Assembly: GCF_011601345.1 (NCBI RefSeq)
Contig: NZ_JAAORB010000026.1
Coordinates: 1-41,524, forward strand
Reading direction: 5' to 3'
Length of the DNA: 41,524 nucleotides
From: Roseovarius gahaiensis
GTDB lineage: Bacteria > Pseudomonadota > Alphaproteobacteria > Rhodobacterales > Rhodobacteraceae
Below, piece after piece: positions 33,278 through 41,468 of this stretch (positions within the stretch are counted from its first letter, which is position 1; each line of letters opens with the position of its first letter). The translations under genes were made by a program, and so were the position numbers. The notes under the pieces are model-generated. The model saw only the letters and a list, made by a program, of their open reading frames with translations. It had not been told where the DNA came from and ran no database searches.

Positions 33278-34453
33278 ATGACCTTGACTATCATCGAACC
33301 AAAACCTGTTTCCTTTGTCGCGCTGGTGGTTGCGGCTGCCGGGGCCTTTGCCGGATTGCTGGTGGGAACAGCGCATGACACCCCATTCATGGGGGTCTTG
33401 CTTGGCGCCGCCGTGGCGGCTGTGCTTGCGGTCGTGTGGCTGACGGTGTTTCGTAATGAACGCACAGCCCGTTGGCTTACGTTTGTCGCCTTTGGGGCCG
33501 TTGGCTTTTTCTATGTCGGGCTGATGGGCGGCGTGATCGGGCTGGCCTTTGGCGCGTTTTTCGGCTGGTTCATCTTTTGGCTGGGCGAAGGGCGGTACCG
33601 GGCCAAACTGCCGCCTTACACAACCGCCTATCAGGTGTTTTTGCATTTTCTGTTTCGGGTGACTTGCGGCGCAATCTTCATCTTCCTGATCACGCCGATC
33701 CTTGTGGTGATGCCGCTCAGCTTCAATGCCGAGAACTTTTTCACCTTCACACCGGAAATGCTGCGCCTTGATCCTGAAGGGTATTCCCTGAAGCACTATC
33801 GTGATTTCTTTAGCAACAGCGACTGGCAGCAGGCGATGCGGAATTCCCTGTCTATCGCACCAATGGCGACGCTTTTGTCTGTTGGGTTCGGCACCCTGGC
33901 CGCCATCGGGTTGAGTTCGGAACATGTGCCGTTCCGGCGGGCGATCATGGCGATCTTGATTTCACCAATGATCGTTCCGCTGATCATTTCGGCGGCGGGC
34001 ATGTATTTCTTCTATTCACGGTTGGGGCTGCAAGGCACCTATTGGGGCGTTGTGTTGGCCCATGCCGCGTTGGGCATTCCCTTTGTCATCATCACGGTAA
34101 CCGCCACGCTGGTTGGGTTTGACCGTTCGCTGACGCGGGCCGCAGCAAATATGGGCGCAAACCCGTTGACCACGTTCTTCCGGGTGCAGATGCCGCTAAT
34201 CCTGCCGGGGGTGATTTCAGGCGGTTTGTTTGCCTTTATCACGTCGTTTGACGAGGTGGTCGTTGTTCTGTTCGTCGGCTCGGCCGGTCAGAAAACATTG
34301 CCATGGCAGATGTTCATCGGCCTGCGCGAACAGATTTCACCAACTATTCTGGCGGTGGCGACGATCCTTGTGGCCATTTCGATCGCACTGCTGACGACGG
34401 TTGAATTGCTGCGCCGTCGGTCCGAACGATTGCGCGGCATGAGCCCCGGCTGA
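33278..34453 (+). CDS. potC: PotC-type ABC permease with extra N-terminal helices
   Basis: Inner-membrane permease of 391 residues; PotC is usually about 265. The extra ~125 N-terminal residues are strongly hydrophobic with roughly four helices (for example FVALVVAAAGAFAGLLVGTA and LGAAVAAVLAVVWLTVF). The canonical core starts near FLITPILVVMPLSFNAENFF. The EAA loop is SLTRAAANMGANPLTTFFRV. Last gene of the operon, six bases behind potB and followed by a strong hairpin. The matched enlargement of both permeases points to a distinct transporter subtype. Confidence 0.9.
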   Translation: MTLTIIEPKPVSFVALVVAAAGAFAGLLVGTAHDTPFMGVLLGAAVAAVLAVVWLTVFRNERTARWLTFVAFGAVGFFYVGLMGGVIGLAFGAFFGWFIFWLGEGRYRAKLPPYTTAYQVFLHFLFRVTCGAIFIFLITPILVVMPLSFNAENFFTFTPEMLRLDPEGYSLKHYRDFFSNSDWQQAMRNSLSIAPMATLLSVGFGTLAAIGLSSEHVPFRRAIMAILISPMIVPLIISAAGMYFFYSRLGLQGTYWGVVLAHAALGIPFVIITVTATLVGFDRSLTRAAANMGANPLTTFFRVQMPLILPGVISGGLFAFITSFDEVVVVLFVGSAGQKTLPWQMFIGLREQISPTILAVATILVAISIALLTTVELLRRRSERLRGMSPG

Positions 34454-34455
34454 CA

Positions 34456-34491
34456 CCAAAGCGCGCCGCCCCATCCGGGCGGCGCGTTTGG
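34456..34491 (+). terminator. Terminator hairpin after the second ABC operon
   Basis: CCAAAGCGCGCCGCCC and GGGCGGCGCGTTTGG pair along their length with one bulged G, around loop CATCC, starting three bases after the potC-like stop. Very stable; only a short T-run, so efficiency is an inference. Confidence 0.75.
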
Positions 34492-34672
34492 TATGAGATC
34501 CTACGAATGCGGCTATATCAGTGATGATTTCACGCTCTGAGATCGGGTCCATTTCTGGTCACTGCATCGCCGCGGTCCGGTTTCTCGTATCCCTCGGCGA
34601 TGCACCTGTCTTTAAAGGCTAGTCACCAAATTGGCTGACCAGCATGACTTTGGCCACCGATGGTTGGCCAAG
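34492..34672. other. Convergent spacer with two stem-loops
   Basis: No gene seen. TGCATCGCCG (34563-34572) and CGGCGATGCA (34595-34604) form a perfect 10-bp stem around 22 nt. TTGGCCA (34650-34656) and TGGCCAA (34665-34671) form a 7-bp stem directly after the stop of the small membrane-protein gene on the minus strand, and may end its transcript. Confidence 0.5.
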
Positions 34673-34915
34673 TTACTGGGTTTTGGTTCCACCGCTGCTG
34701 GTGATGCTGTCGGGGGCCTCGGTGTCGACTTTGGGCGCGGGCGTTTGCGCTGGTGACCCGCCAAGGCTGGTGTAGACGATCAGGCCGCTCATCAACACTA
34801 CAATGACCAATAAGGCGGTCAGGCCGACCCGGGATGAGCTGCCCGCCGCGGGCGAATTCTCAGGGTCTATGCCGTTACGCGGATATCGGTGCATGTCTTC
34901 ATTGTCACGATACAT
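34673..34915 (-). CDS. Small single-pass membrane protein, unknown function
   Basis: An 80-residue protein not recognised as a named family. The N-terminal ~33 residues are polar and charged (MYRDNEDMHRYPRNG). One membrane helix covers about 34-55 (VGLTALLVIVVLMSGLIVY). The C-terminal tail is Pro/Thr/Ser-rich and probably disordered (AQTPAPKVDTEAPDSIT). The start at 34915 is supported by a very good ribosome-binding site (AAAGGAGG, six bases upstream); the frame stays open further upstream without support. It diverges from the DUF4168 gene. Confidence 0.7.
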   Translation of the reverse strand: MYRDNEDMHRYPRNGIDPENSPAAGSSSRVGLTALLVIVVLMSGLIVYTSLGGSPAQTPAPKVDTEAPDSITSSGGTKTQ

Positions 34916-35187
34916 GATGTCCTCCTTTGCAATAAGGAAACGGTAGCCACGCACACCCCGTCGCGAAATGCCGACTGGTCCATCAACCGTTATCTGGGCG
35001 TAAAAATGCCTGTTGGACAGGCAAGGGTGGGCGGCGACGTGCTTATAACCGTTTTGAGCCTCCCCAACGTTCAGCGAAAACCCACCTGTTCCCGCGCCCC
35101 TATCGGCAAACTTTCGCAACGCGGTTTGCGCTCAAAGAGCACACCAATAGATTGTGCCTACGTCAAAAAATTCAGGAAAGGTTTGAC

Positions 35188-35559
35188 ATGTCCAACGCCA
35201 AAAAACTTGCCACCGCCATCACCGTAGCGGCACTTGCGATTGCACCTGTGGTCATGACCCCTGCCATGGCAAAGCAAGCAACAGCGCCTGCGCCTGCGCC
35301 CGTGGCCGAGGATGAGCTCGACGCCTTTGTCGTGGCCTACAAGGATGTTATCGCCATCGAGGAAAAATTTGTTGTCCGCCTTGAAGAGGCGAGCGACGAA
35401 GCCGAAGAGCAGGCGATCATCAGCGAAGCGCAAGCCCAGATGACGCAGGCCGTCGAAGAGGCGCCTGAGATCGAGGTTGATCGCTACGTCGAAATTCTGC
35501 AGCTCGCTCAAACCGATCCCGACCTGCAGGCCGAGTTGACGACCAAGCTTCAAGACTAA
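35188..35559 (+). CDS. DUF4168-family secreted/periplasmic protein
   Basis: A 123-residue protein with a signal peptide (KKLATAITVAALAIAPVVM, cleavage after TPAMA near residue 29). A short Ala/Pro linker leads to a helical DUF4168-type domain (ELDAFVVAYKDVIAIEEKF ... RYVEILQLAQTDPDLQAEL). Function of the family is unknown; members are exported and often associated with envelope stress genes. The ATG at 35188 has AGGAAAGG ahead of it; a start at 35152 would bury the signal peptide behind 12 residues. A strong terminator follows. Confidence 0.85.
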   Translation: MSNAKKLATAITVAALAIAPVVMTPAMAKQATAPAPAPVAEDELDAFVVAYKDVIAIEEKFVVRLEEASDEAEEQAIISEAQAQMTQAVEEAPEIEVDRYVEILQLAQTDPDLQAELTTKLQD

Positions 35560-35581
35560 CCTCCTCCCGCTTGGTTTCATG

Positions 35582-35624
35582 GCGCTCTCGCAGAGTTCTC
35601 CCGCTCCTGCGAGAGCGCTTTTCT
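35582..35624 (+). terminator. Rho-independent terminator of DUF4168 gene
   Basis: GCGCTCTCGCAG (35582-35593) and CTGCGAGAGCGC (35607-35618) form a perfect 12-bp stem with a 13-nt loop, followed by TTTTCTTT. Confidence 0.9.
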
Positions 35625-35858
35625 TTGAACTGGTGTTCGAGACCCACTGCAAGGCCCCGACGCTGGCACATTGGTCTTGTGGCAGGCACGTCTCTTGCGG
35701 CGCGTGGCGTCCAAATCTGGGCCAAAATAACGCTATACCCCGTGACCCGCAGGCCCGGTTGCACAGGCCCGCCACCGGCTATCGGGTTCCTCAACTTACC
35801 TGCGGGCGTTGTTCCAACGCACCCGACGCCACCACCAGTCGCGCCGGGCCGCAAGCCG
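35625..35858. other. Spacer with no recognised feature
   Basis: Between the DUF4168 terminator and the 3' end of ilvE. Several overlapping frames are open but none has a ribosome-binding site or family resemblance. I see no RNA gene. Confidence 0.5.
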
Positions 35859-36728
35859 TCACAAACCCCGGACGCGTTTTTCATAGCCCTCGGCGATGTC
35901 GCGCGTCAGCTGGCCAACTTCAAAGGTATAGTCGCCAATCTGGCCCACCGGCGTGACTTCGGCGGCCGAGCCGGTCAGCCAACACTGTTCGAATCCTTCC
36001 AGCTCTTCGGGAATGATATGGCGGACATGCACCTTGATACCGCGTTCTTCCAGCATCTCGATCACGGTCTGACGGGTTAGCCCGTTGAGGATGGCGTCAG
36101 GATCGGGGGTGTGCACCTCGCCGTCCTTGACAAAGAACACGTTGGCACCTGTCGCCTCGGCCACGTAACCGCGGTAATCCATGAACAGCGCGTCCGAGCA
36201 GCCCTTGGCCTCGGCGGCGTGTTTGGACATGGTGCAGATCATGTAAAGACCAGCGGCCTTGGCGGCGGTTGGGATGGTGTCAGGGCTGGGACGTTTCCAC
36301 TTGGCAATGTCCAGCTTGGCGCCTTTCATCTTGGCATCCCCGTAGTAGTTGCCCCATTCCCACGCGGCTACGGCCATGCGAACCGGATTGCGGGCACTGG
36401 CCACGCCCATATCTTCGCCTGCGCCACGGAAGGCCACCACGCGCACATAGGCATCTGTCAACGCGTTGGCGTCCAGAACGGCCTGTTTGGCGGCCTCGAT
36501 CTGATCGACGGTATACGGGATGTCCATATCCATCAGTTGCCCGGACTTCAGCAGCCGTTCGGAATGTTTGCGTGACAGGAACACCTTGCCGTCATAGCAC
36601 CGCTCGCCCTCGAACACCGAACTGGCGTAGTGCAGCGCGTGGGTCAGGACGTGAACATTGGCCGAACGCCAATCCACCAGATTGCCATCCATCCAGATCT
36701 TGCCGTCACGATCATCATAGCCAGCCAT
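35859..36728 (-). CDS. ilvE: Branched-chain amino acid aminotransferase
   Basis: Fold-type IV PLP enzyme of 289 residues for the last step in leucine, isoleucine and valine synthesis (and the first in their breakdown), using glutamate/2-oxoglutarate. The N-terminus has VLTHALHYASSVFEGERCY. The Schiff-base residue is Lys157 in IPTAAKAAGLYM. The family signature region is SDALFMDYRGYVAEATGANVFFVKDG, and LTRQTVIEMLEERGI follows. It diverges from petP across 166 bp. leuCD lie 2 kb away on the other strand. Confidence 0.96.
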   Translation of the reverse strand: MAGYDDRDGKIWMDGNLVDWRSANVHVLTHALHYASSVFEGERCYDGKVFLSRKHSERLLKSGQLMDMDIPYTVDQIEAAKQAVLDANALTDAYVRVVAFRGAGEDMGVASARNPVRMAVAAWEWGNYYGDAKMKGAKLDIAKWKRPSPDTIPTAAKAAGLYMICTMSKHAAEAKGCSDALFMDYRGYVAEATGANVFFVKDGEVHTPDPDAILNGLTRQTVIEMLEERGIKVHVRHIIPEELEGFEQCWLTGSAAEVTPVGQIGDYTFEVGQLTRDIAEGYEKRVRGL

Positions 36729-36894
36729 TGTCTATCTCCTTCATGTGCCCAATGTTTGCATTTGTTGCGCGGGATATGGCCGAAGTGGGCATAATATTGC
36801 GCCAAAACTGCGATTCGCTACCAGTTCATCCTTGGAATGTCAACAAAGCTGACGTAATGTGAAAGGGTGACTATTAGCCCTCATCGGAGGTGAC

Positions 36895-37392
36895 ATGCCC
36901 GAGCGCCAAGGCGGAGAGACATTGCTGTTCCTGACGGACGAACAGCTTAGGCAGGGCATCGAGGCGATGTTTTTTGCCTATCAGGGGTTCACTGCCGATC
37001 CTGACCGTATCCTTGCGACCATGGCCTATGGCCGAGCGCATCACCGGGCCGTTCATTTCATCGCACGCATTCCGGGGACTACCGTCAACAATCTGCTGGC
37101 TATTTTGGGCGTTACAAAACAGTCCCTGAACCGGGTTTTGCGCACGTTGATCGAAGATGGGCTGGTCGAAAGCCGCGTTGGCACCGTTGATAAACGAGAG
37201 CGGCATCTTTACCTGACCGAAGCGGGCAAGTCGCTGGAACAAAAGCTGAGCGATGCGCAAAGAGGCCGGATGCGCACTGCCTATCGCAATGCTGGCCCCG
37301 AGGCCGTGGCGGGGTTTCGTAAGGTCCTTGAAGCGATGATGGACCCAGAGATGCGCCGCCGCTACCAAGCGATGAGGGACAAGGGCACATGA
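36895..37392 (+). CDS. petP: MarR-family regulator, PetP-like
   Basis: A 165-residue MarR-type protein with a winged helix: HRAVHFIARIPGTTVNNLLAILGVTKQSLNRVLRTLIEDGLVESRVG, roughly residues 56-102. The RxxRHLYLTEAGKSLEQ wing follows. The pair MarR-type plus OmpR-type regulator, coupled by ATGA, matches petP-petR of Rhodobacter capsulatus, where both are needed for cytochrome bc1 formation. Assigned by gene order and family; the target in this organism is inferred. Confidence 0.85.
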   Translation: MPERQGGETLLFLTDEQLRQGIEAMFFAYQGFTADPDRILATMAYGRAHHRAVHFIARIPGTTVNNLLAILGVTKQSLNRVLRTLIEDGLVESRVGTVDKRERHLYLTEAGKSLEQKLSDAQRGRMRTAYRNAGPEAVAGFRKVLEAMMDPEMRRRYQAMRDKGT

Positions 37393-38090
37393 GTGAGCCA
37401 AATCCTCACCTCCTGATCGTCGACGATGACGAGCGAATCCGGGGCCTGTTGCGTAAGTTTTTGATGCGCAATGGCTTTCTGGTTTCGGTCGCGCGTGATG
37501 CGGCGCACGCAAGGCGGGTGCTGTCTGGTCTGGATTTCGACCTGATCGTGATGGATGTGATGATGCCCGGTGAAGACGGCGTATCCTTGACCAGCGCGTT
37601 GCGGGAAACCCGCCAAACGCCGATCTTGTTGTTAACGGCAAAAGGCGAGACCGAAGATCGGATCGCCGGGCTGGAGGCCGGGGCCGATGACTATCTGGCC
37701 AAGCCGTTTGAACCCAAAGAACTGCTACTGCGGATCAATGCCATTCTCCGCCGTATGCCCGAACCAGTGACCGAAACAACCGCGCCGAAGCTTTTGCACA
37801 TGGGCACTGTGCGCTATGACATCGAGCGCAGTGAACTGTTTCAGGGGGCTGATCTGGTCCGCTTGACGGCGACCGAGGTGCAGTTGATGCGGATTTTTTC
37901 CGAGAACCTGCGCGAGCCGGTCAGCCGCACCAAATTGGTCGAGGATCTGGGCCGCGACAAAGGGCAGGCGCAAGAACGCGCCGTGGACGTGCAAATCACC
38001 CGCTTGCGCCGCAAGATCGAGGCCGATCCCAAGCAGCCGCGTTACCTACAAACCGTGCGGGGCGCGGGCTATATGCTGGTCTCCGATTAA
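37389..38090 (+). CDS. petR: OmpR-family response regulator, PetR-like
   Basis: A 233-residue response regulator. The receiver domain covers about 7-120 with acidic Asp12/Asp13 (LLIVDDDERIRG), phospho-acceptor Asp56 in DLIVMDVMMPGEDG and the conserved Lys in LLLTAKGETEDR. The winged-helix output domain spans about 140-230 and ends RYLQTVRGAGYMLVSD. No histidine-kinase gene is adjacent; its partner here is the MarR-type PetP, whose stop overlaps its start. Likely role by homology to R. capsulatus is control of respiratory cytochrome genes. Confidence 0.9.
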   Translation: MSEPNPHLLIVDDDERIRGLLRKFLMRNGFLVSVARDAAHARRVLSGLDFDLIVMDVMMPGEDGVSLTSALRETRQTPILLLTAKGETEDRIAGLEAGADDYLAKPFEPKELLLRINAILRRMPEPVTETTAPKLLHMGTVRYDIERSELFQGADLVRLTATEVQLMRIFSENLREPVSRTKLVEDLGRDKGQAQERAVDVQITRLRRKIEADPKQPRYLQTVRGAGYMLVSD

Positions 38091-38110
38091 GCGGGCGGTT
38101 TCCAAAAGGA

Positions 38111-38243
38111 GCGCCTACGGCGCGCACGGCATTTTGTGCAGGGGGCGTTGCCCCCTCTTGGCCTTTGGCCAATTCACCCCCAGAGTATTTTCAGAACAAT
38201 GAAGTGATCGCGGGCCATGGGCTTCATTGTTCCAAAAATACTC
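38111..38243. repeat. Cluster of four hairpins resembling a dispersed REP-like element
   Basis: Four consecutive palindromes follow the petR-like gene. They are GCGCC-tac-GGCGC (38111-38123), AGGGGGC-gtt-GCCCCCT (38140-38156) and TTGGCC-ttt-GGCCAA (38158-38172). The fourth is a 22-bp inverted repeat with two mismatches (38183-38204 and 38222-38243; arms begin GAGTATTTT and contain GAACAATGAAG). The three short stems all have 3-nt loops. The mosaic looks like repetitive intergenic elements; the first stems may also terminate petR. Confidence 0.7.
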
Positions 38244-38487
38244 AAAATACTCGGGTCAATCCAGGTGATGGCTTCGACGTGGTTGCATGCCGTCGCCCAA
38301 TCCCCTTGATAGACTCAGGCATCGGCTGTATCTGACGTGTCATGATACCTATTTTTGACATGGATGATCGCGCGCGCCTGCCCTGGCGGTTTTTTGGTGC
38401 GACCATGACGGTGCTGGCGCGCCTATGAAGGGCGGCCATACCTGTTAAGCTATCTTTATCACATTCCGCCAAACGGGAGTTCCCCGC
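38244..38487. other. Leader region of leuCD
   Basis: This contains the presumed leuC promoter and a ribosome-binding site (CGGGAG) before the ATG. A 22-codon frame (MDDRARLPWRFF...) begins near 38360 but has no good ribosome-binding site and only three leucines, so it is not called as a leader peptide. Confidence 0.4.
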
Positions 38488-39891
38488 ATGTCTGCCAAGA
38501 CACTTTACGACAAAATCTGGGATGCACATCTGGTGCATGAGGCCGATGATGGTACATCCCTTCTGTATATAGACCGTCACCTCGTACACGAGGTGACCAG
38601 TCCGCAGGCCTTTGAAGGGCTGCGCATGGCTGGTCGCAATGTCCGCAAGCCGGAAAATACCATTGCTGTGCCTGACCACAATGTGCCCACCACGCCCGAC
38701 CGCGTGGACGGTATCAAGAATGCGGAAAGCCGGATTCAGGTTGAGGCGCTGGACAAGAATGCCAAGGATTTCGGTATTCACTATTATCCGGTCAACGATG
38801 TGCGTCAGGGGATTGTGCATATCGTCGGCCCCGAGCAGGGTTGGACGCTGCCGGGCATGACCGTTGTTTGCGGTGACAGCCACACCGCCACGCATGGCGC
38901 GTTCGGCGCGCTGGCCCACGGCATCGGCACGTCTGAGGTCGAACATGTTTTGGCCACGCAGACGTTGATCCAGACCAAATCGAAAAACATGAAGGTCGAG
39001 ATCACGGGCCAGTTGCGCCCCGGCGTGACGGCCAAGGACATCACGCTGTCGGTGATCGGTAAAACCGGCACTGCGGGTGGTACCGGTTATGTGATCGAAT
39101 ATTGTGGCGAGGCGATCCGCTCGCTGTCGATGGAAGGCCGGATGACGGTGTGTAACATGGCGATCGAAGGCGGTGCGCGCGCCGGTCTGATCGCGCCGGA
39201 TGAGGTCACTTTTGAGTATATCAAGGGCCGTCCGCATGCACCCAAGGGGGCGCAGTGGGAAGCCGCAATGGCGTGGTGGAAGACGTTGTATTCCGATGAC
39301 GATGCGCATTGGGACAAGGTGATCACCATCAAGGGCGAGGAGATCGCCCCGGTCGTCACCTGGGGGACCAGCCCCGAAGATGTTCTGCCGATCACTGGGA
39401 CTGTACCCAGCCCTTCGGATTTCGAGGGTGGCAAGATTGGCGCAGCCCAACGGGCCTTGGAGTACATGGGCCTGGAGCCGGGTCAAAACCTCAGCGATAT
39501 CGAGATCGACACCGTCTTTATCGGATCGTGCACCAATGGTCGGATCGAAGACCTGCGCGCTGCCGCCGCGATTTTGAAGGGCAAAAAGATCAAGGATGGT
39601 CTGCGTGCCATGGTCGTGCCCGGGTCGGGGCTTGTTCGGGCGCAGGCCGAGGAAGAGGGGCTGGCCGATATCTTCAAGGAGGCCGGGTTTGAGTGGCGTC
39701 TTGCGGGCTGTTCCATGTGTCTGGCCATGAACCCCGATCAGTTGTCGCCCGGTGAACGCTGTGCCGCAACGTCCAACCGTAATTTCGAAGGCCGTCAGGG
39801 CCGGGGTGGGCGGACGCATTTGATGTCGCCGCAAATGGCTGCTGCGGCGGCGGTGACCGGCAGGCTGACCGATGTCCGGGAGATGATGTAA
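38488..39891 (+). CDS. leuC: 3-isopropylmalate dehydratase, large subunit
   Basis: Catalytic subunit of isopropylmalate isomerase in leucine synthesis, converting 2- to 3-isopropylmalate with a [4Fe-4S] cluster. The 467 residues fit LeuC. Blocks are [13 protein letters not shown] at the start, [18 protein letters not shown] with the substrate/metal His, and the cluster cysteines in IGSCTNGR and [12 protein letters not shown]. The C-terminal [18 protein letters not shown] is also present. Its TAA stop overlaps the leuD ATG by one base, so the subunits are co-translated. Confidence 0.98.
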   Translation: MSAKTLYDKIWDAHLVHEADDGTSLLYIDRHLVHEVTSPQAFEGLRMAGRNVRKPENTIAVPDHNVPTTPDRVDGIKNAESRIQVEALDKNAKDFGIHYYPVNDVRQGIVHIVGPEQGWTLPGMTVVCGDSHTATHGAFGALAHGIGTSEVEHVLATQTLIQTKSKNMKVEITGQLRPGVTAKDITLSVIGKTGTAGGTGYVIEYCGEAIRSLSMEGRMTVCNMAIEGGARAGLIAPDEVTFEYIKGRPHAPKGAQWEAAMAWWKTLYSDDDAHWDKVITIKGEEIAPVVTWGTSPEDVLPITGTVPSPSDFEGGKIGAAQRALEYMGLEPGQNLSDIEIDTVFIGSCTNGRIEDLRAAAAILKGKKIKDGLRAMVVPGSGLVRAQAEEEGLADIFKEAGFEWRLAGCSMCLAMNPDQLSPGERCAATSNRNFEGRQGRGGRTHLMSPQMAAAAAVTGRLTDVREMM

Positions 39892-40496
39892 TGGAAAAGT
39901 TCGAAAAACTCACCGGCATTGCCGCGCCGCTGCCCTTGATCAACGTCGATACCGACATGATCATTCCCAAGCAGTTCCTGAAGACCATCAAGCGGTCGGG
40001 ATTGGGTGTAAACCTGTTCGACGAGATGCGTTACGATGACGATGGCAAGGAAATCCCTGATTTCGTGCTGAACAAGCCGCAATACCGTGAGACCGAGATT
40101 TTGGTGGCCGGTGATAATTTCGGCTGCGGATCATCGCGTGAACATGCGCCATGGGCGATCAAGGATTTCGGCATTCGTTGCGTTATCGCACCCAGCTTTG
40201 CCGACATCTTTTTCAACAACTGTTTCAAGAACGGCATTCTGCCCATCGCTTTGCCGCAAGAGCAGATCGACGTGTTGATGAAAGATGCCGAGAAGGGGTC
40301 GAACGCCCGCATGATTGTTGATCTTGAAAACCAGACGGTCACCACATCGGATGGTGAGGTGTTCAGCTTTGAAGTTGACCAGTTCAAGAAGCACTGCCTT
40401 TTGGAAGGGTTGGATGATATCGGCCTGACGATGGAAAAGGCCGCTGCGATCGACACGTTCGAGGCGCAGGCCGCAAATGCGCGGCCCTGGGTCTGA
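39891..40496 (+). CDS. leuD: 3-isopropylmalate dehydratase, small subunit
   Basis: Swivelling-domain subunit that completes the LeuCD active site. The 201 residues match the family. Key blocks are [39 protein letters not shown] (substrate-binding) and [21 protein letters not shown] stable hairpin follows its stop. leuA and leuB are not in the window. Confidence 0.97.
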   Translation: MEKFEKLTGIAAPLPLINVDTDMIIPKQFLKTIKRSGLGVNLFDEMRYDDDGKEIPDFVLNKPQYRETEILVAGDNFGCGSSREHAPWAIKDFGIRCVIAPSFADIFFNNCFKNGILPIALPQEQIDVLMKDAEKGSNARMIVDLENQTVTTSDGEVFSFEVDQFKKHCLLEGLDDIGLTMEKAAAIDTFEAQAANARPWV

Positions 40497-40529
40497 TTGG
40501 GCCTGACGACTGACCAATCTGTCAAAATG

Positions 40530-40557
40530 GACGCCGCCAAGTGATCTTGGCGGCGTC
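40530..40557 (+). terminator. Terminator hairpin after leuCD
   Basis: GACGCCGCCAAG (40530-40541) and CTTGGCGGCGTC (40546-40557) form a perfect 12-bp stem with loop TGAT, 33 bases after the leuD stop. It is followed by only a weak T-run. Confidence 0.75.
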
Positions 40558-40612
40558 TTCATGTGATACGCTGAAAAGAGTTTTGGCGCCTTGGGGTGGT
40601 ATTTTGATGATC

Positions 40613-40636
40613 CACTACATCTTGTAGCCCCCCACA
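40613..40636. promoter_or_regulatory. Palindromic CACTACATCTTGTAG motif upstream of membrane-protein gene
   Basis: CTACA-tct-TGTAG lies at 40615-40627 and a second inverted ACAAG partner follows at about 40633. The pattern resembles NrdR-box-type operators, but the downstream gene is not a ribonucleotide reductase gene. The resemblance is from memory of the motif and is weak. Confidence 0.2.
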
Positions 40637-40679
40637 AGCCTGCCAAATTTCTGAACTGAAATTGATGCAATCCAGCACC

Positions 40680-40712
40680 ACACTGATCATCAAATTGCCG
40701 AAAAATCAGTGT
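40680..40712. repeat. ACACTGA/TCAGTGT inverted repeat before the membrane-protein gene
   Basis: ACACTGA (40680-40686) pairs with TCAGTGT (40706-40712) around 19 nt, followed by a T-rich stretch. It could be a second terminator behind leuCD or an operator. Confidence 0.35.
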
Positions 40713-40757
40713 TTTGTTGTTCGATAGCTTGAGCCGGGCAGCGAAAGTGGGCAAAAA

Positions 40758-41468
40758 TTGGACAGTTTTGAGGCATACCGCCATAACTGGTGGGGTCAAG
40801 TTGGCACAACGGCGTGGCAAAGAACTACGTCGGTCCAGTTTGAAGGGAAATGGGCAGTGATTTCACAAATCACCAATGCGCTTGTGCGCGCCGTTTTGGT
40901 TGCGGGGCTGCTGGCAGCGCCATCGCTTCTGTTGCCGACCACGGTGACAGATACGGCGCAACTGGTGGTGGTGTTGGCTATTCTTGCCAGTTTCATGACT
41001 TTCATCGAGTATTACAGCCGCTATCCCAGTATTGTTGAATTCCGTTTCGCGCCGCCGATTAACCGTATCAAGTTTATCGGGCTGGCCAGCACGGTGCTGC
41101 TGCTGACGTTCATGCTGCGAGGCATGGTCGACCCGACCGGTTGGAGCGTTTTTCTGTGGCACTTGGGGACCGGTCTGGGCGAAGCGATTGATTTTCCCTA
41201 TTCGCCTGTGCGCCTTGTGGTCTTGATGCTGCCCGTCGATGCCGATTCCCAATTGGTGGCTTCGGTGCGTACGGCGGCGGGGCTTTCCTATACGATATCG
41301 ATCCTGATGATTTTCGTTTTCATAACTGCTGTTCGCATGTTTGGATGGCCATTGCGCAATGGGGCCTTCAACGTCTGGATCAATCTGCCGCTGTTTGACC
41401 CGACAGGCGGCGGTGACGTGTTGCAGCGTTTGAAACGTGATGCGGGTCTTAGAGCGTGTCGCGTTTAA
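40758..41468 (+). CDS. Membrane protein of unknown function, C-terminus probably cut by IS insertion
   Basis: An integral membrane protein not assigned to a named family. As read it has 236 residues and about four hydrophobic segments (ALVRAVLVAGLLAAPSLLL, AQLVVVLAILASFMTFI, FIGLASTVLLLTFML, LSYTISILMIFVFITAV). The start is TTG at 40758 with weak support. The last residues after GGGDVLQRLKRDAGL (ACRV) are encoded by sequence that looks like the end of an IS630-like element beginning after TA at 41450-41451. The original protein was therefore probably longer. The gene may still be expressed as a truncated product. Confidence 0.6.
   Translation: MDSFEAYRHNWWGQVGTTAWQRTTSVQFEGKWAVISQITNALVRAVLVAGLLAAPSLLLPTTVTDTAQLVVVLAILASFMTFIEYYSRYPSIVEFRFAPPINRIKFIGLASTVLLLTFMLRGMVDPTGWSVFLWHLGTGLGEAIDFPYSPVRLVVLMLPVDADSQLVASVRTAAGLSYTISILMIFVFITAVRMFGWPLRNGAFNVWINLPLFDPTGGGDVLQRLKRDAGLRACRV

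Noticed and set aside
35571..36080. Open frames of 125-169 codons on the plus strand behind the DUF4168 gene
   Set aside because: They run through the terminator and into the antisense of ilvE, with low-complexity Arg/Pro composition. No support.
38360..38428. 22-codon frame ahead of leuC as a possible leucine leader peptide
   Set aside because: Only three scattered leucines, no run of Leu codons, no ribosome-binding site and no attenuator hairpin pair visible.
38242..39834. Long open frame on the minus strand opposite leuC
   Set aside because: It is antisense to the strongly supported leuC, has atypical His/Arg/Gly-rich composition and no recognisable domain. High-GC genomes give such mirror frames.
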